DNA from: an uncultured Helicobacter sp.
Lineage (GTDB): Bacteria; Campylobacterota; Campylobacteria; Campylobacterales; Helicobacteraceae
Assembly: GCF_937893305.1 (NCBI RefSeq)
Contig: NZ_CALBGN010000013.1
Location: forward strand, 1 to 25,356
DNA: 25,356 nucleotides
Direction: 5' to 3'
In this document: one piece after another, positions 15,976-23,301 of the stretch
How positions within the stretch are numbered: the stretch's first letter is position 1
Layout of the letters: each line of letters begins with the position of its first letter
Notes under the pieces: model-generated
Databases searched by the model: none
The model's input: the letters and a program-made list of their open reading frames with translations, nothing else
What the model was told of the DNA's origin: nothing
Program-made: the position numbers and the translations under genes

Positions 15976-16233
15976 ATGGCTGAGAAAAAAAGATATTCAA
16001 AAAGATATTGCCGCTACACAGAAGCAAAGATTGAATTTATTGATTACAAAGATGTGGAAATGTTAAAACATTCTCTTTCAGAGCGTTATAAAATTATGCC
16101 ACGCCGTTTAACTGGAAACTCTAAAAAATGGCAAGAACGCGTAGAAGTTGCGATCAAACGCGCAAGACAAATGGCTCTTATCCCTTATATTGTGGATCGC
16201 AAAAGAGTTGTTGAAAATCCTTTTAAAATCTAA
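15976..16233 (+). CDS. rpsR: 30S ribosomal protein S18
   Basis: S18 pairs with S6 on the small subunit platform. The 85-residue protein is unmistakable: KRYSKRYCRYTEAK, FIDYKDVEMLKHSLSERYKI, then MPRRLTGNSKKWQERVEVAI and KRARQMALIPY. It keeps a single Cys in the N-terminal part, so it is not a full four-Cys zinc form. AAGGA lies five bases before the ATG, nine bases after ssb. It is the last gene of the operon, and its stop codon sits within the first stem of the terminator. Confidence 0.98.
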   Translation: MAEKKRYSKRYCRYTEAKIEFIDYKDVEMLKHSLSERYKIMPRRLTGNSKKWQERVEVAIKRARQMALIPYIVDRKRVVENPFKI

Positions 16234-16275
16234 AAGCTTATTTTAGATTCTTCTCTCCCCTTTGGGGAACTTTTT
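16227..16275 (+). terminator. Tandem stem-loops ending the rpsF-ssb-rpsR operon
   Basis: The first stem is nine base pairs (16227-16235 with 16241-16249, loop GCTTA) and includes the rpsR stop. The second is TCCCC-TTT-GGGGA (16256-16268), followed by AC and five T residues at 16271-16275. The second hairpin has the classical Rho-independent form. Confidence 0.75.
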
Positions 16276-16389
16276 AATTTATATTAAACAATACGATAAA
16301 CTTATTAAGTGATTTAATTTCAAATTTAAAAAATCTTAAATATTTTTTATCTACAATAAGCTCATTTATTTTAAATACAAAGGTAAATG
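16276..16389 (+). promoter_or_regulatory. dcuC upstream region with -10 candidate
   Basis: The stretch is very AT-rich. TACAAT at 16352-16357 is a reasonable -10 box about 33 bases before the chosen start. An inverted repeat AAAAAAT/ATTTTTT (16328-16334 with 16342-16348) lies just upstream of it. No recognised operator is visible. Confidence 0.4.
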
Positions 16390-17847
16390 ATGTCAGCGCT
16401 TATGATTCTTTCAACGCTACTTTGTGTTGGAGTTGTGGCATATTATATTTTGAAAAAATATAATCCCATTTTTGTTTTTTTGTTTTCTGGAATTTTAATT
16501 CTTGTTTTTGCATTTTACTTTACAGGTATGCCTATACCAAAATCTCCTGTTAGAGAGAGCGCAAGTTTTTTAGATGTGTTGCTTGATAGCTTTGCCTTTA
16601 TTACAGCAACTTTTAAAACACAGCTTGCTGGGGTAGGGTTGATTATTATGAGTGTAGCAGGTTTTGCAGCTTATATGAAACATATTAATGCCTCTGCAAA
16701 GCTTGCGTTTTTGGCAAACAAACCACTTGGAAAAATTAAAAATAAATATTTAATCTTAAGTGGGACTTTTGTTGTAGGTATGGCTTTAAAAATCGTGATT
16801 TCAAGTTATGCAGGATTACTTTTGTTGTTGCTTGCTTGTATTTATCCTGTTTTAATTGCACTTAAAATTCGTCCTATTACTGCTGTTTGTGTATTATCTT
16901 TAATTGCTCTTGATTATGGTCCAAAGGATGGAAATTCTATTAATATGGCAGATATGGTAGGACAAAAAGACAATGTTGTAGGGCTTTTCTTAAATTATCA
17001 AATTTGGAGCGTTATTGCGTATGTGGCAGTCATTGCAATTTTGATCCCTCTTTATTTTGCTTGGGTGGATAAAAGAGATAAGGCTAAGGGCGTGCTTTGT
17101 GATGAGGTAGAAACTCCTGAAATCATAGATCCAAAATGTCCAACACTTTATATTTTATTCCCTTGGTTACCTGTTGTGTTTTTATTTAGTGCTTATTTTT
17201 TGGGTATAAAACTTGATGTGGTAACGGCGAATTTTGTGAGTATTGCTCTTGTGTTTATCGTTGAGTTTGCACGTCATAGAGACGGCAAGAAGCTAGGCGA
17301 AGATATGGTGGTAATCTTAAAGGCTATGGCGGAGATTTTTGTAAGTGTTGTTAGTATTATCATCGCAGCTTCCGTATTTGCTGAAGGGATTAAAGCGCTT
17401 GGCGGAGTTGGAATATTGGCAAATGCAGTGTCTTCACTTGGTAAAGAAGGAGAATTTGCAGCAATTGCTGTGTTTGTAAGTATTGCTTTACTTAGCTTCT
17501 TGGTGTATGGATTTGCGGTGATTATGGGAAGTGGAATTGCTGCATTTAATGCTTTTGGACGATTGGCACCTGATATTGCGACAAGACTTGGAGTTGCGCC
17601 AATTACTTTAGTTTTGCCTATTGAAATTGCTTCCTGCTTGGGAAGGGCAGCTTCGCCTATTGCTGGAGGGATTTTGGCACTTGCTGGGTTTGCAAAGGTA
17701 TCTCCCGTGGATATTATTAAACGCACAGCTCCACTTTTGCTTATTGCAATGGTAGTAAATATTTTAGTTGCCTTTTATCTTGCTAAAACAAATCCGCTTC
17801 CACCACAAGCGGAGCCTAGTGTGCAAGTGGAGCAACAAGTTCAATAA
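16390..17847 (+). CDS. dcuC: C4-dicarboxylate transporter of the DcuC family
   Basis: DcuC proteins are inner-membrane carriers that mainly export succinate or exchange it for fumarate under anaerobic growth. The 485-residue protein has around 12 hydrophobic segments. Family-like stretches are the N-terminal LKKYNPIFVFLFSGILILVF, the loop LIALDYGPKDGNSINMADMV, and the late motif VMGSGIAAFNAF followed by LPIEIASCLGRAASPIAGGI. Two ATGs are adjacent; the second (16390) gives AAGG a six-base spacer. The C terminus ends in a Gln/Val/Pro-rich tail. It converges on the 152-residue gene 14 bases away. DcuC rather than another member of the superfamily is likely but not certain. Confidence 0.85.
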   Translation: MSALMILSTLLCVGVVAYYILKKYNPIFVFLFSGILILVFAFYFTGMPIPKSPVRESASFLDVLLDSFAFITATFKTQLAGVGLIIMSVAGFAAYMKHINASAKLAFLANKPLGKIKNKYLILSGTFVVGMALKIVISSYAGLLLLLLACIYPVLIALKIRPITAVCVLSLIALDYGPKDGNSINMADMVGQKDNVVGLFLNYQIWSVIAYVAVIAILIPLYFAWVDKRDKAKGVLCDEVETPEIIDPKCPTLYILFPWLPVVFLFSAYFLGIKLDVVTANFVSIALVFIVEFARHRDGKKLGEDMVVILKAMAEIFVSVVSIIIAASVFAEGIKALGGVGILANAVSSLGKEGEFAAIAVFVSIALLSFLVYGFAVIMGSGIAAFNAFGRLAPDIATRLGVAPITLVLPIEIASCLGRAASPIAGGILALAGFAKVSPVDIIKRTAPLLLIAMVVNILVAFYLAKTNPLPPQAEPSVQVEQQVQ

Positions 17848-17867
17848 ATCAGATTCTTAGTTTATTG
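17842..17867. terminator. AT-rich inverted repeat between convergent stops
   Basis: CAATAAA at 17842-17848 and TTTATTG at 17861-17867 are exact complements around a 12-base loop, and the stop codons of dcuC and the opposing gene fall in the arms. Transcription converges here. The stem is weak in G+C, so a terminator role is only plausible. Confidence 0.35.
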
Positions 17868-18320
17868 CTGGATTTTTCTTAAAAGTTCAGCAATAGCAGT
17901 GGAATCTAAATATTCTAGTTCCTTTTTCTGTATCATTTCCTTTAGGACTTTTTCAAGCTCTAAGCTCTCTTGAAAACTAAGTTCTGGGATTTTGTTTAAA
18001 GATTCAAGCGCGGAGTTTTGACTTTGTAAAAACTCTAAAAGTGCGTTCTTGCCTATATCTTGTTGTTCTTGTGGCTTGATAACATTTTGAATTCCTAATT
18101 GATTGCCCATGGTGTTTTGTGCGTTAATAAATGCGCCGGGTGTTTTGTATTTATCAATGAGATTTTGACTAGGGTAATTTGGTCTTGTGTGGATTTGTCC
18201 GCTGTTGTTGATGGTGGAGTTTGAAGCGGAATCTGGCTTGGGATTAGGCTTTGGTTTTGGTTTTTGTGGAGCACTATTATGCGTTAGTGCTTGCATTTGT
18301 GTGTTAAATGTAAATGCCAT
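17862..18320 (-). CDS. Hypothetical protein with Lys-Pro repeat and helical C terminus
   Basis: I do not recognise this 152-residue protein. It has no signal peptide or membrane segment. Residues 1-18 are polar, 19-30 form a KPKPKPNPKPD repeat, and 31-90 are low in hydrophobics and rich in Asn, Gln and Pro (IHTRPNYPSQNLIDKYKTPG), probably disordered. Residues 91-152 are predicted helical and charged (SFQESLELEKVLKEMIQKKE, then STAIAELLRKIQQ). The ATG has AAGGA seven bases upstream. It begins 12 bases after the bioA stop on the same strand, so it is cotranscribed with bioA; whether that reflects a biotin role is unknown. A disordered adaptor or a secretion or flagellar accessory protein would be alternatives, without evidence. 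Confidence 0.75.
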   Translation of the reverse strand: MAFTFNTQMQALTHNSAPQKPKPKPNPKPDSASNSTINNSGQIHTRPNYPSQNLIDKYKTPGAFINAQNTMGNQLGIQNVIKPQEQQDIGKNALLEFLQSQNSALESLNKIPELSFQESLELEKVLKEMIQKKELEYLDSTAIAELLRKIQQ

Positions 18321-18332
18321 TGTGAAATCCTT

Positions 18333-19619
18333 TTAAAATGTTTTTAAAATCGCATAGATGGAATCTAAAATATAAGCCGCTTCATCTTTGGTTAGAATAT
18401 AAGGGGGCATTAGATAGATTGTATTACCAAGTGGACGAAGTAACAATCCCTTTTTGAGACCTGCTTTAAAGACCTCTAAACCTTTACGCTCCCCTTTAAA
18501 TCCTATTAAATCAAAAGCAAAAACCATTCCTTGATGGCGTAAATTCCCAACACAACTAAACTTTCTTAAAGCTTGCATTTTTTCCCAAATAAAAGCGGAT
18601 AATTCTTGGTTTTTCACAAGCACATTATCGCGTTCAAAAATATCTAAAACCGCATTTGCACACGCACAAGCTAGCGCATTTCCTGTGTAAGAATGAGAGT
18701 GTAAGAAAGCTTTGTTTTCTGCAAAAGGTGCGTAAAATAAATCATAAATTGCATTGCTTGTAACAACCACAGAAAGCGGTAAATAACCACCTGTAATGCC
18801 TTTGCTTAAACAAAGAAAATCTGGCACAACGCCACATTGCTCATAGGCAAATAAACTTCCTGTTCTTCCAAACCCCACTGCAATTTCATCAAAAATTACA
18901 TACACACCTGCTTCTTTACAAAGTTTTGTTGCTTCTTTTACAAAGGTTGAACTATACATATTCATATTTCCCGCACATTGAATCAGTGGTTCTAAAACTA
19001 AGGCGATAATGGAATCTTTTTGTGTGTTTAATAAGATTTTTAAGGCTTCTAAAGATTCTTCAATATTTTCTCCACTTGGCGCTTTGATTTTTAAAGTTTC
19101 TAGCAAAATAGGCGCATAAACATCTGTGTAGATTCCAACATCTCCCACACTTAAAGCACCGATTGTTTCTCCGTGATAGGCATTTTCTAAACATAAAAAT
19201 TTGGTTTTTTTCTCTCCTTTAAGCGCGCTTGCGTGAAATGCCATTTTAAGAGCTACTTCAATAGCGCTTGAGCCATTATCTGCATAAAAACACTTGCCAA
19301 AGTTGGAATCTAAAAGCCCTAAAAGCCGCTTAGATAAGTCAATAATAGGCTTATGCGTAAAGCCTGCAAAAATAATATGCTCCAAAGATTCTAATTGCTC
19401 TTTGAGTTTTGCATTAATATAAGGGTTGCAATGTCCAAAAAGATTTACCCACCAACTAGAAATGCAATCTAAATACGCTCTATCCTTAAAGTCATAGAGA
19501 TACACGCCACTAGCGCGTTTAATGGGGATTAGCGGAATGTTGTTTTCGTGGTCGTGCATTTGTGTGCAAGGATGCCAAATGCAAGATAAATCAAGCTCTT
19601 TTAGCGTTTTGGATTCCAT
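18333..19619 (-). CDS. bioA: Adenosylmethionine-8-amino-7-oxononanoate aminotransferase
   Basis: BioA makes 7,8-diaminopelargonate from KAPA, with SAM as amino donor and PLP as cofactor, in biotin synthesis. The 428-residue protein has WHPCTQM at 15-21, YLDCISSWWVNLFGHCNP near 49-66 (the substrate pocket), YHGETIGALSVGD at 148-160, FDEIAVGFGRTG at 243-254 with the PLP aspartate, and the Schiff-base Lys273 in LSKGITGGYLPL. NTIYLMPPYIL lies near the end. The ATG has AAGGG six bases upstream. Other bio genes are absent from the window. It runs against the plus-strand trend of this arm and is divergent from pglD. Confidence 0.95.
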   Translation of the reverse strand: MESKTLKELDLSCIWHPCTQMHDHENNIPLIPIKRASGVYLYDFKDRAYLDCISSWWVNLFGHCNPYINAKLKEQLESLEHIIFAGFTHKPIIDLSKRLLGLLDSNFGKCFYADNGSSAIEVALKMAFHASALKGEKKTKFLCLENAYHGETIGALSVGDVGIYTDVYAPILLETLKIKAPSGENIEESLEALKILLNTQKDSIIALVLEPLIQCAGNMNMYSSTFVKEATKLCKEAGVYVIFDEIAVGFGRTGSLFAYEQCGVVPDFLCLSKGITGGYLPLSVVVTSNAIYDLFYAPFAENKAFLHSHSYTGNALACACANAVLDIFERDNVLVKNQELSAFIWEKMQALRKFSCVGNLRHQGMVFAFDLIGFKGERKGLEVFKAGLKKGLLLRPLGNTIYLMPPYILTKDEAAYILDSIYAILKTF

Positions 19620-19744
19620 ATTTTACCCTTATGGTGAATTTCTTTTTATTTTACTCCTTAAAAGATAAATTTAAAGCGCAAATGAAAGAAAATGCGCTAA
19701 AATCGCATAAAACACTTAAGATACGCAAAACTCAAAGGAAATAA
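19620..19744. promoter_or_regulatory. Divergent bioA / pgl operon promoter region
   Basis: A plus-strand -10 TAAAAT at 19698-19703 (in GCGCTAAAAT) would drive the pgl operon. A minus-strand TAAAAT at 19648-19653 would drive bioA. A perfect inverted repeat AGCGCA (19675-19680) and TGCGCT (19693-19698) with 12 bases between lies between them, touching the pgl -10 box. It could be an operator; it does not match the BirA operator. Confidence 0.5.
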
Positions 19745-20359
19745 ATGCAAAAACTAGCAATCTTTGGTGCAGGCGGACACGGAGCGGTGATAGCTGATAT
19801 TTTAGAAGCACTTAAAATCTCTTATCTTGTGATTGATGATACACCACAAACAAAACAATTAAATGGTATTAAAGCAATCACTAAAGAAGATTTTTTAGCT
19901 CTTAAGAACACAAAAGAATACGGCGTAGTTTTAGCCATTGGAAATAATGCGGTGCGTAAAAATCTTTATGATTTTTTTATACAAAAAGGTTTTTGCTTAC
20001 CATCTGTTATCCATCCTAGTGCTATAATCTCAAAATCTGCTAAGATTGCTGATGCGGCGGTTGTTTTCCCAAACGCTGTGATTAATGCACGCGCTAATAT
20101 TGGCATAGGAGCGATTATTAATACTGCAAGTGTTGTAGAACACGATTGCAATGTGGGTGCGTTTGCGCACATTGCTCCTAGATCTACACTTTGTGGGAGT
20201 GTTAGTGTTGGTTGTGTAACACATATTGGTGCTGGAAGTGTAGTGATTGAAGGCAAGAGTGTGGGTGAGCATTGTGTAATTGGTGCTGGAAGTGTAGTGA
20301 TAAATCCGATTCCATCTTTTAAGAGAATCGTTGGCAATCCGGCAAAAAAAGAAATTTAA
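19745..20359 (+). CDS. pglD: UDP-4-amino-sugar N-acetyltransferase PglD
   Basis: PglD acetylates UDP-4-amino-4,6-dideoxy-GlcNAc with acetyl-CoA, giving UDP-diNAc-bacillosamine for N-glycosylation. The 204-residue protein has an N-terminal Rossmann-like domain (FGAGGHGAVIADIL at 7-20, binding the UDP-sugar). From about residue 90 it forms a left-handed beta helix of hexapeptide repeats (SAKIADAAVVFPNAVINARA, then IGIGAIINTASVVEHDC). His133 in VEHDC corresponds to the catalytic base. AAGGA lies five bases before the ATG. Two coils share an exact 23-base DNA repeat. It heads the pglD-E-F-glycosyltransferase operon, and the next genes fix the function well. Confidence 0.92.
   Translation: MQKLAIFGAGGHGAVIADILEALKISYLVIDDTPQTKQLNGIKAITKEDFLALKNTKEYGVVLAIGNNAVRKNLYDFFIQKGFCLPSVIHPSAIISKSAKIADAAVVFPNAVINARANIGIGAIINTASVVEHDCNVGAFAHIAPRSTLCGSVSVGCVTHIGAGSVVIEGKSVGEHCVIGAGSVVINPIPSFKRIVGNPAKKEI
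20225..20301 (+). repeat. Exact 23-base direct repeat within pglD
   Basis: The 23 bases at 20225-20247 recur unchanged at 20279-20301, an offset of 54 bases, or 18 codons, which is one turn of the beta helix. Both copies encode IGAGSVV and surroundings. Identity at the DNA level, including third positions, goes beyond what the protein fold requires. Confidence 0.85.
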
Positions 20360-20370
20360 AAGGAGAAAAA

Positions 20371-21492
20371 ATGGCATTTAAAATCTTTTTATCCCCACCA
20401 CAAATGGGCGGAAATGAACAACAATATGTGAATGATGTGTTTGCAAGCAATTATATTGCTCCGCTTGGAGAATTTGTTAATCGCTTTGAAGAAGAGATTA
20501 AATCCTATACGCACTCTCCAAATGCACTGGCATTAAATGCTGGCACAGCAGCGTTGCATCTTGCCTTAAGGGTGGGTGGAATTACACAAGGTGATATTGT
20601 GTTGGCAAGTAGTTTTACCTTTATTGGTTCAATTGATGCGATTTTGTATCAAGGAGCTGAACCTGTGTTTATTGATAGTGATTTGGATTCTTGGAATCTT
20701 AATCCAGAGTTACTTGTTAAGGCGATTGAGTCATTGCCTAAAAAACCAAAAGCACTGATTCTAACGCATTTGTATGGACAATGTGCAAAGATTTATGAGA
20801 TTATGGAGATATGCAAACAATATGGAATCCTGTTTATTGAAGATGCAGCAGAGTCTTTAGGTGCGTTTTATGATGGTAAGCATAGTGGGAGTTTTGGGGA
20901 GTTTGGCGCGCTTTCTTTTAATGGGAATAAAATCATTACTTGTGGTGGTGGCGGAATGCTACTTGGCAAGGATAGAGAAAAGATAGAAAAAGCGCGTTTT
21001 TACTCCACACAAGCTAGAGAGAATTTGCCTTATTATGAGCATTTAGACTATGGTTATAACTATCGTTTAAGCAATGTTTGTGCGGCTATTGGTGTTGGGC
21101 AATTAGAGCAAATTGAACAAAGAGTGGCAAAAAGGAGAGAAATTTTTAAATGGTATAAAGAATCTTTAGAGAAAGTCTCTCAAAAGCTAGAGTTTATGCC
21201 AGAGATTCCAAACTCTAGGGGAAATCGTTGGCTAACAACTTTGCGCTTTTTAGATTCCAAAATTAATCCTTTAGCCTTAGTGGATTTTCTTGCAAAAGAA
21301 GGGATAGAATCTCGTCCATTGTGGAAGCCTATGCACTTACAGCCACTTTTTAGGGATTCTAAAGCATTTGTCAATGGTGTGAGTCAAAGGTTATTTGAGA
21401 GTGGAATTTGTTTGCCAAGTGGCGGCGCATTAGAAAAAAATGATATTGATTGGATTTCTAATTTGATTTTAGATTTTATAAAGAGTTGTTAA
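20371..21492 (+). CDS. pglE: UDP-N-acetylbacillosamine transaminase PglE
   Basis: PglE is a PLP aminotransferase that converts the UDP-4-keto-6-deoxy-GlcNAc made by PglF into the 4-amino sugar, with glutamate as donor. The 373-residue protein matches the Campylobacter enzyme along its length: FLSPPQMGGNE at 6-15, SNYIAPLGEFVNRFE at 26-40, ALALNAGTAALHLALRV, KALILTHLYGQCAK, IEDAAESLGAF with the PLP aspartate, and FNGNKIIT with Lys187 as Schiff-base residue. EHLDYGYNYRLSNV follows. AAGGAG lies before the ATG, 11 bases after pglD. Related sugar aminotransferases (ArnB/DegT family) are alternatives, but the neighbours argue for PglE. Confidence 0.94.
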   Translation: MAFKIFLSPPQMGGNEQQYVNDVFASNYIAPLGEFVNRFEEEIKSYTHSPNALALNAGTAALHLALRVGGITQGDIVLASSFTFIGSIDAILYQGAEPVFIDSDLDSWNLNPELLVKAIESLPKKPKALILTHLYGQCAKIYEIMEICKQYGILFIEDAAESLGAFYDGKHSGSFGEFGALSFNGNKIITCGGGGMLLGKDREKIEKARFYSTQARENLPYYEHLDYGYNYRLSNVCAAIGVGQLEQIEQRVAKRREIFKWYKESLEKVSQKLEFMPEIPNSRGNRWLTTLRFLDSKINPLALVDFLAKEGIESRPLWKPMHLQPLFRDSKAFVNGVSQRLFESGICLPSGGALEKNDIDWISNLILDFIKSC

Positions 21493-23301
21493 GTGTTAAA
21501 ATCTGCTCTTTTTCGTCCAAGCAATGCCAAGCGCGTTACATTTTTTGTGCTTATTGATATTATTATTTCGTATTTTACGCTAATTTTGTCTTATGATTTG
21601 CGCTTTAGTTTTCAAGTGCCTTTAGAGTTTAAGGCAAGCGTTGTTTTGGTTTTTTTGATTTTAATTAGTTTAAAGGTTCTGTCTTTAGCTATGTTTAGGC
21701 TCTATTTGGTGCCGTGGCGTTTTTTTGGACTTTTAGAAGCATTAAAATTATTTTATGCACACGCTTTGGCGTATGGAATCTTTTGCGGAATCTCTTTTTT
21801 AGGGATTTTTGGAGATTTTCCATTAAGTGTTATTGGGATTGATTTTGTGATTTCTAGTATCATTATTGGGGCAATTAGAATCGCAAAGCGCATTTATTTA
21901 GAAAATTCTCCTAAGCACTCACCAAAACCTGCTGTGATTTTTGGAGCAAATACACAAACGCCAACACTCATTAAAGCGGCACTAAATAGCGAGATCCCTT
22001 TCTATCCTTTAGCCATTATTGAAGAAGATAAAAAGGCTATTGGAAGTTATATTTCAAATCTTAAGGTATATCCAAAAAACGCATTAAAGGAGTTAATCGT
22101 CGAGCATAAAATCAAAAGTGCGATTCTAACACGCGATTATGCTAAACCACCCTTAAAGGATTTGTTTGACGATCTCACAAAGCTTGGCATCGAAGAAATA
22201 AAAATCGCCACAATGTTAAAAGATGAGCAAGAAAGCCTAAAAGATATTTCTATTGAAGATTTGTTAAGTCGCCCTATTAAAGACTTAGATAAAGCAACTA
22301 TTCGAGCATTTTTAAAAGATAAAAAGATTTTAATTACAGGGGCTGGTGGCAGTATTGGTAGTGAGATTGTGCGGCAATGTGCGGACTTTGGAGCCAAACG
22401 CTTAGTGCTTGTAGAACATAGTGAGTTTAATTTATATGCGATTTTAGAAGAATTAAATCAAAAATATCCCCAAAAAATAATGGATAATGCAGCACTCTTT
22501 CGCCCTTGTTTGCTAAGTATTTTAGAAAAAGAACGATTGTTGGCTCTTATTAAAGAAGAAGCCCCTGATATTATTGTGCATGCAGCAGCTTATAAACATG
22601 TGCCATTGTGCGAATATAACCAAAAAAGTGCGATTGAAAATAATGTGATTGGCAGTAAAAATGTCGTAGATTGTGCGATTGAAGCTTGTGTGCCTAAGAT
22701 TGTGATGATTTCAACTGATAAAGCAGTGCGTCCTACAAATGTAATGGGTGCAACAAAGCGTGTTGTGGAATTGTATGCGCAAAATGTAGAATCCAAAACA
22801 AGCGAAATTGTGGCGGTGCGTTTTGGAAATGTGTTAGGGAGCAGCGGTTCTGTTGTGCCAAAGTTTAAAGCACAAATCCAAAGCGGCGGACCAATCACAG
22901 TTACACACCCTGATATTACACGCTATTTTATGCTAATCCCAGAAGCTTGTCAGCTTGTTTTGCAAGCAGGAGCGATTGCTAAGGGGGGAGAGATTTTTAT
23001 TTTGGATATGGGAGAGCCGGTAAAAATTGTGGATTTAGCTAAGAATATGTTGCGCTTGTATGATAAAGAAAATGAAATTGCCATTGAATTTAGTGGATTG
23101 CGACCGGGTGAGAAACTTTATGAAGAGTTGTTAATTGGTGAGAGTGAAGGTAAAACAAAATATCCTTCTATTCAAGTAGCGCGACCAACGCATTATGATA
23201 TAAACAAACTAAATAGAGATATTGCTGAGTTATTAATCACAAAAGACAGAATTGCAAAGCTTAAAGAAATTGTAGTGGAGTTTAATCATAATGCTGGATG
23301 A
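21493..23301 (+). CDS. pglF: UDP-GlcNAc C4,6-dehydratase PglF
   Basis: PglF performs the first step of bacillosamine synthesis, NAD-dependent 4,6-dehydration of UDP-GlcNAc. The 602-residue protein has four N-terminal membrane segments (about 15-130), a linker domain, and a cytoplasmic SDR domain with GAGGSIGSE at 283-291. The catalytic segment is STDK at 407-410 and VMGATK at 417-422; as in known PglF enzymes, Met replaces the usual SDR Tyr. HAAAYKHVPLCE and RFGNVLGSSGSVVPKFKAQI are further signatures. The start is GTG, directly after the pglE TAA, with AAGAG seven bases upstream and no near ATG. Length is close to the Campylobacter enzyme (590). It overlaps the next gene by 11 bases. Confidence 0.95.
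   Translation: MLKSALFRPSNAKRVTFFVLIDIIISYFTLILSYDLRFSFQVPLEFKASVVLVFLILISLKVLSLAMFRLYLVPWRFFGLLEALKLFYAHALAYGIFCGISFLGIFGDFPLSVIGIDFVISSIIIGAIRIAKRIYLENSPKHSPKPAVIFGANTQTPTLIKAALNSEIPFYPLAIIEEDKKAIGSYISNLKVYPKNALKELIVEHKIKSAILTRDYAKPPLKDLFDDLTKLGIEEIKIATMLKDEQESLKDISIEDLLSRPIKDLDKATIRAFLKDKKILITGAGGSIGSEIVRQCADFGAKRLVLVEHSEFNLYAILEELNQKYPQKIMDNAALFRPCLLSILEKERLLALIKEEAPDIIVHAAAYKHVPLCEYNQKSAIENNVIGSKNVVDCAIEACVPKIVMISTDKAVRPTNVMGATKRVVELYAQNVESKTSEIVAVRFGNVLGSSGSVVPKFKAQIQSGGPITVTHPDITRYFMLIPEACQLVLQAGAIAKGGEIFILDMGEPVKIVDLAKNMLRLYDKENEIAIEFSGLRPGEKLYEELLIGESEGKTKYPSIQVARPTHYDINKLNRDIAELLITKDRIAKLKEIVVEFNHNAG

Noticed and set aside
15659..16066. A 135-codon open frame overlapping ssb and rpsR on the same strand.
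   Set aside because: It lies in a second frame of two well-identified genes and its product is low-complexity Lys/Ile/Val; a by-product of the SSB linker composition.
17274..17726. A 150-codon open frame antisense to dcuC.
   Set aside because: Hydrophobic codons of a membrane protein often leave the reverse strand open; no ribosome site or family features.
19562..19744. A short plus-strand open frame between bioA and pglD.
   Set aside because: It starts inside bioA, runs through the divergent promoter region and looks non-coding in composition.
19966..20377. Two long antisense open frames across pglD.
   Set aside because: They mirror the repetitive beta-helix codons of PglD, have no ribosome site and no recognisable product.
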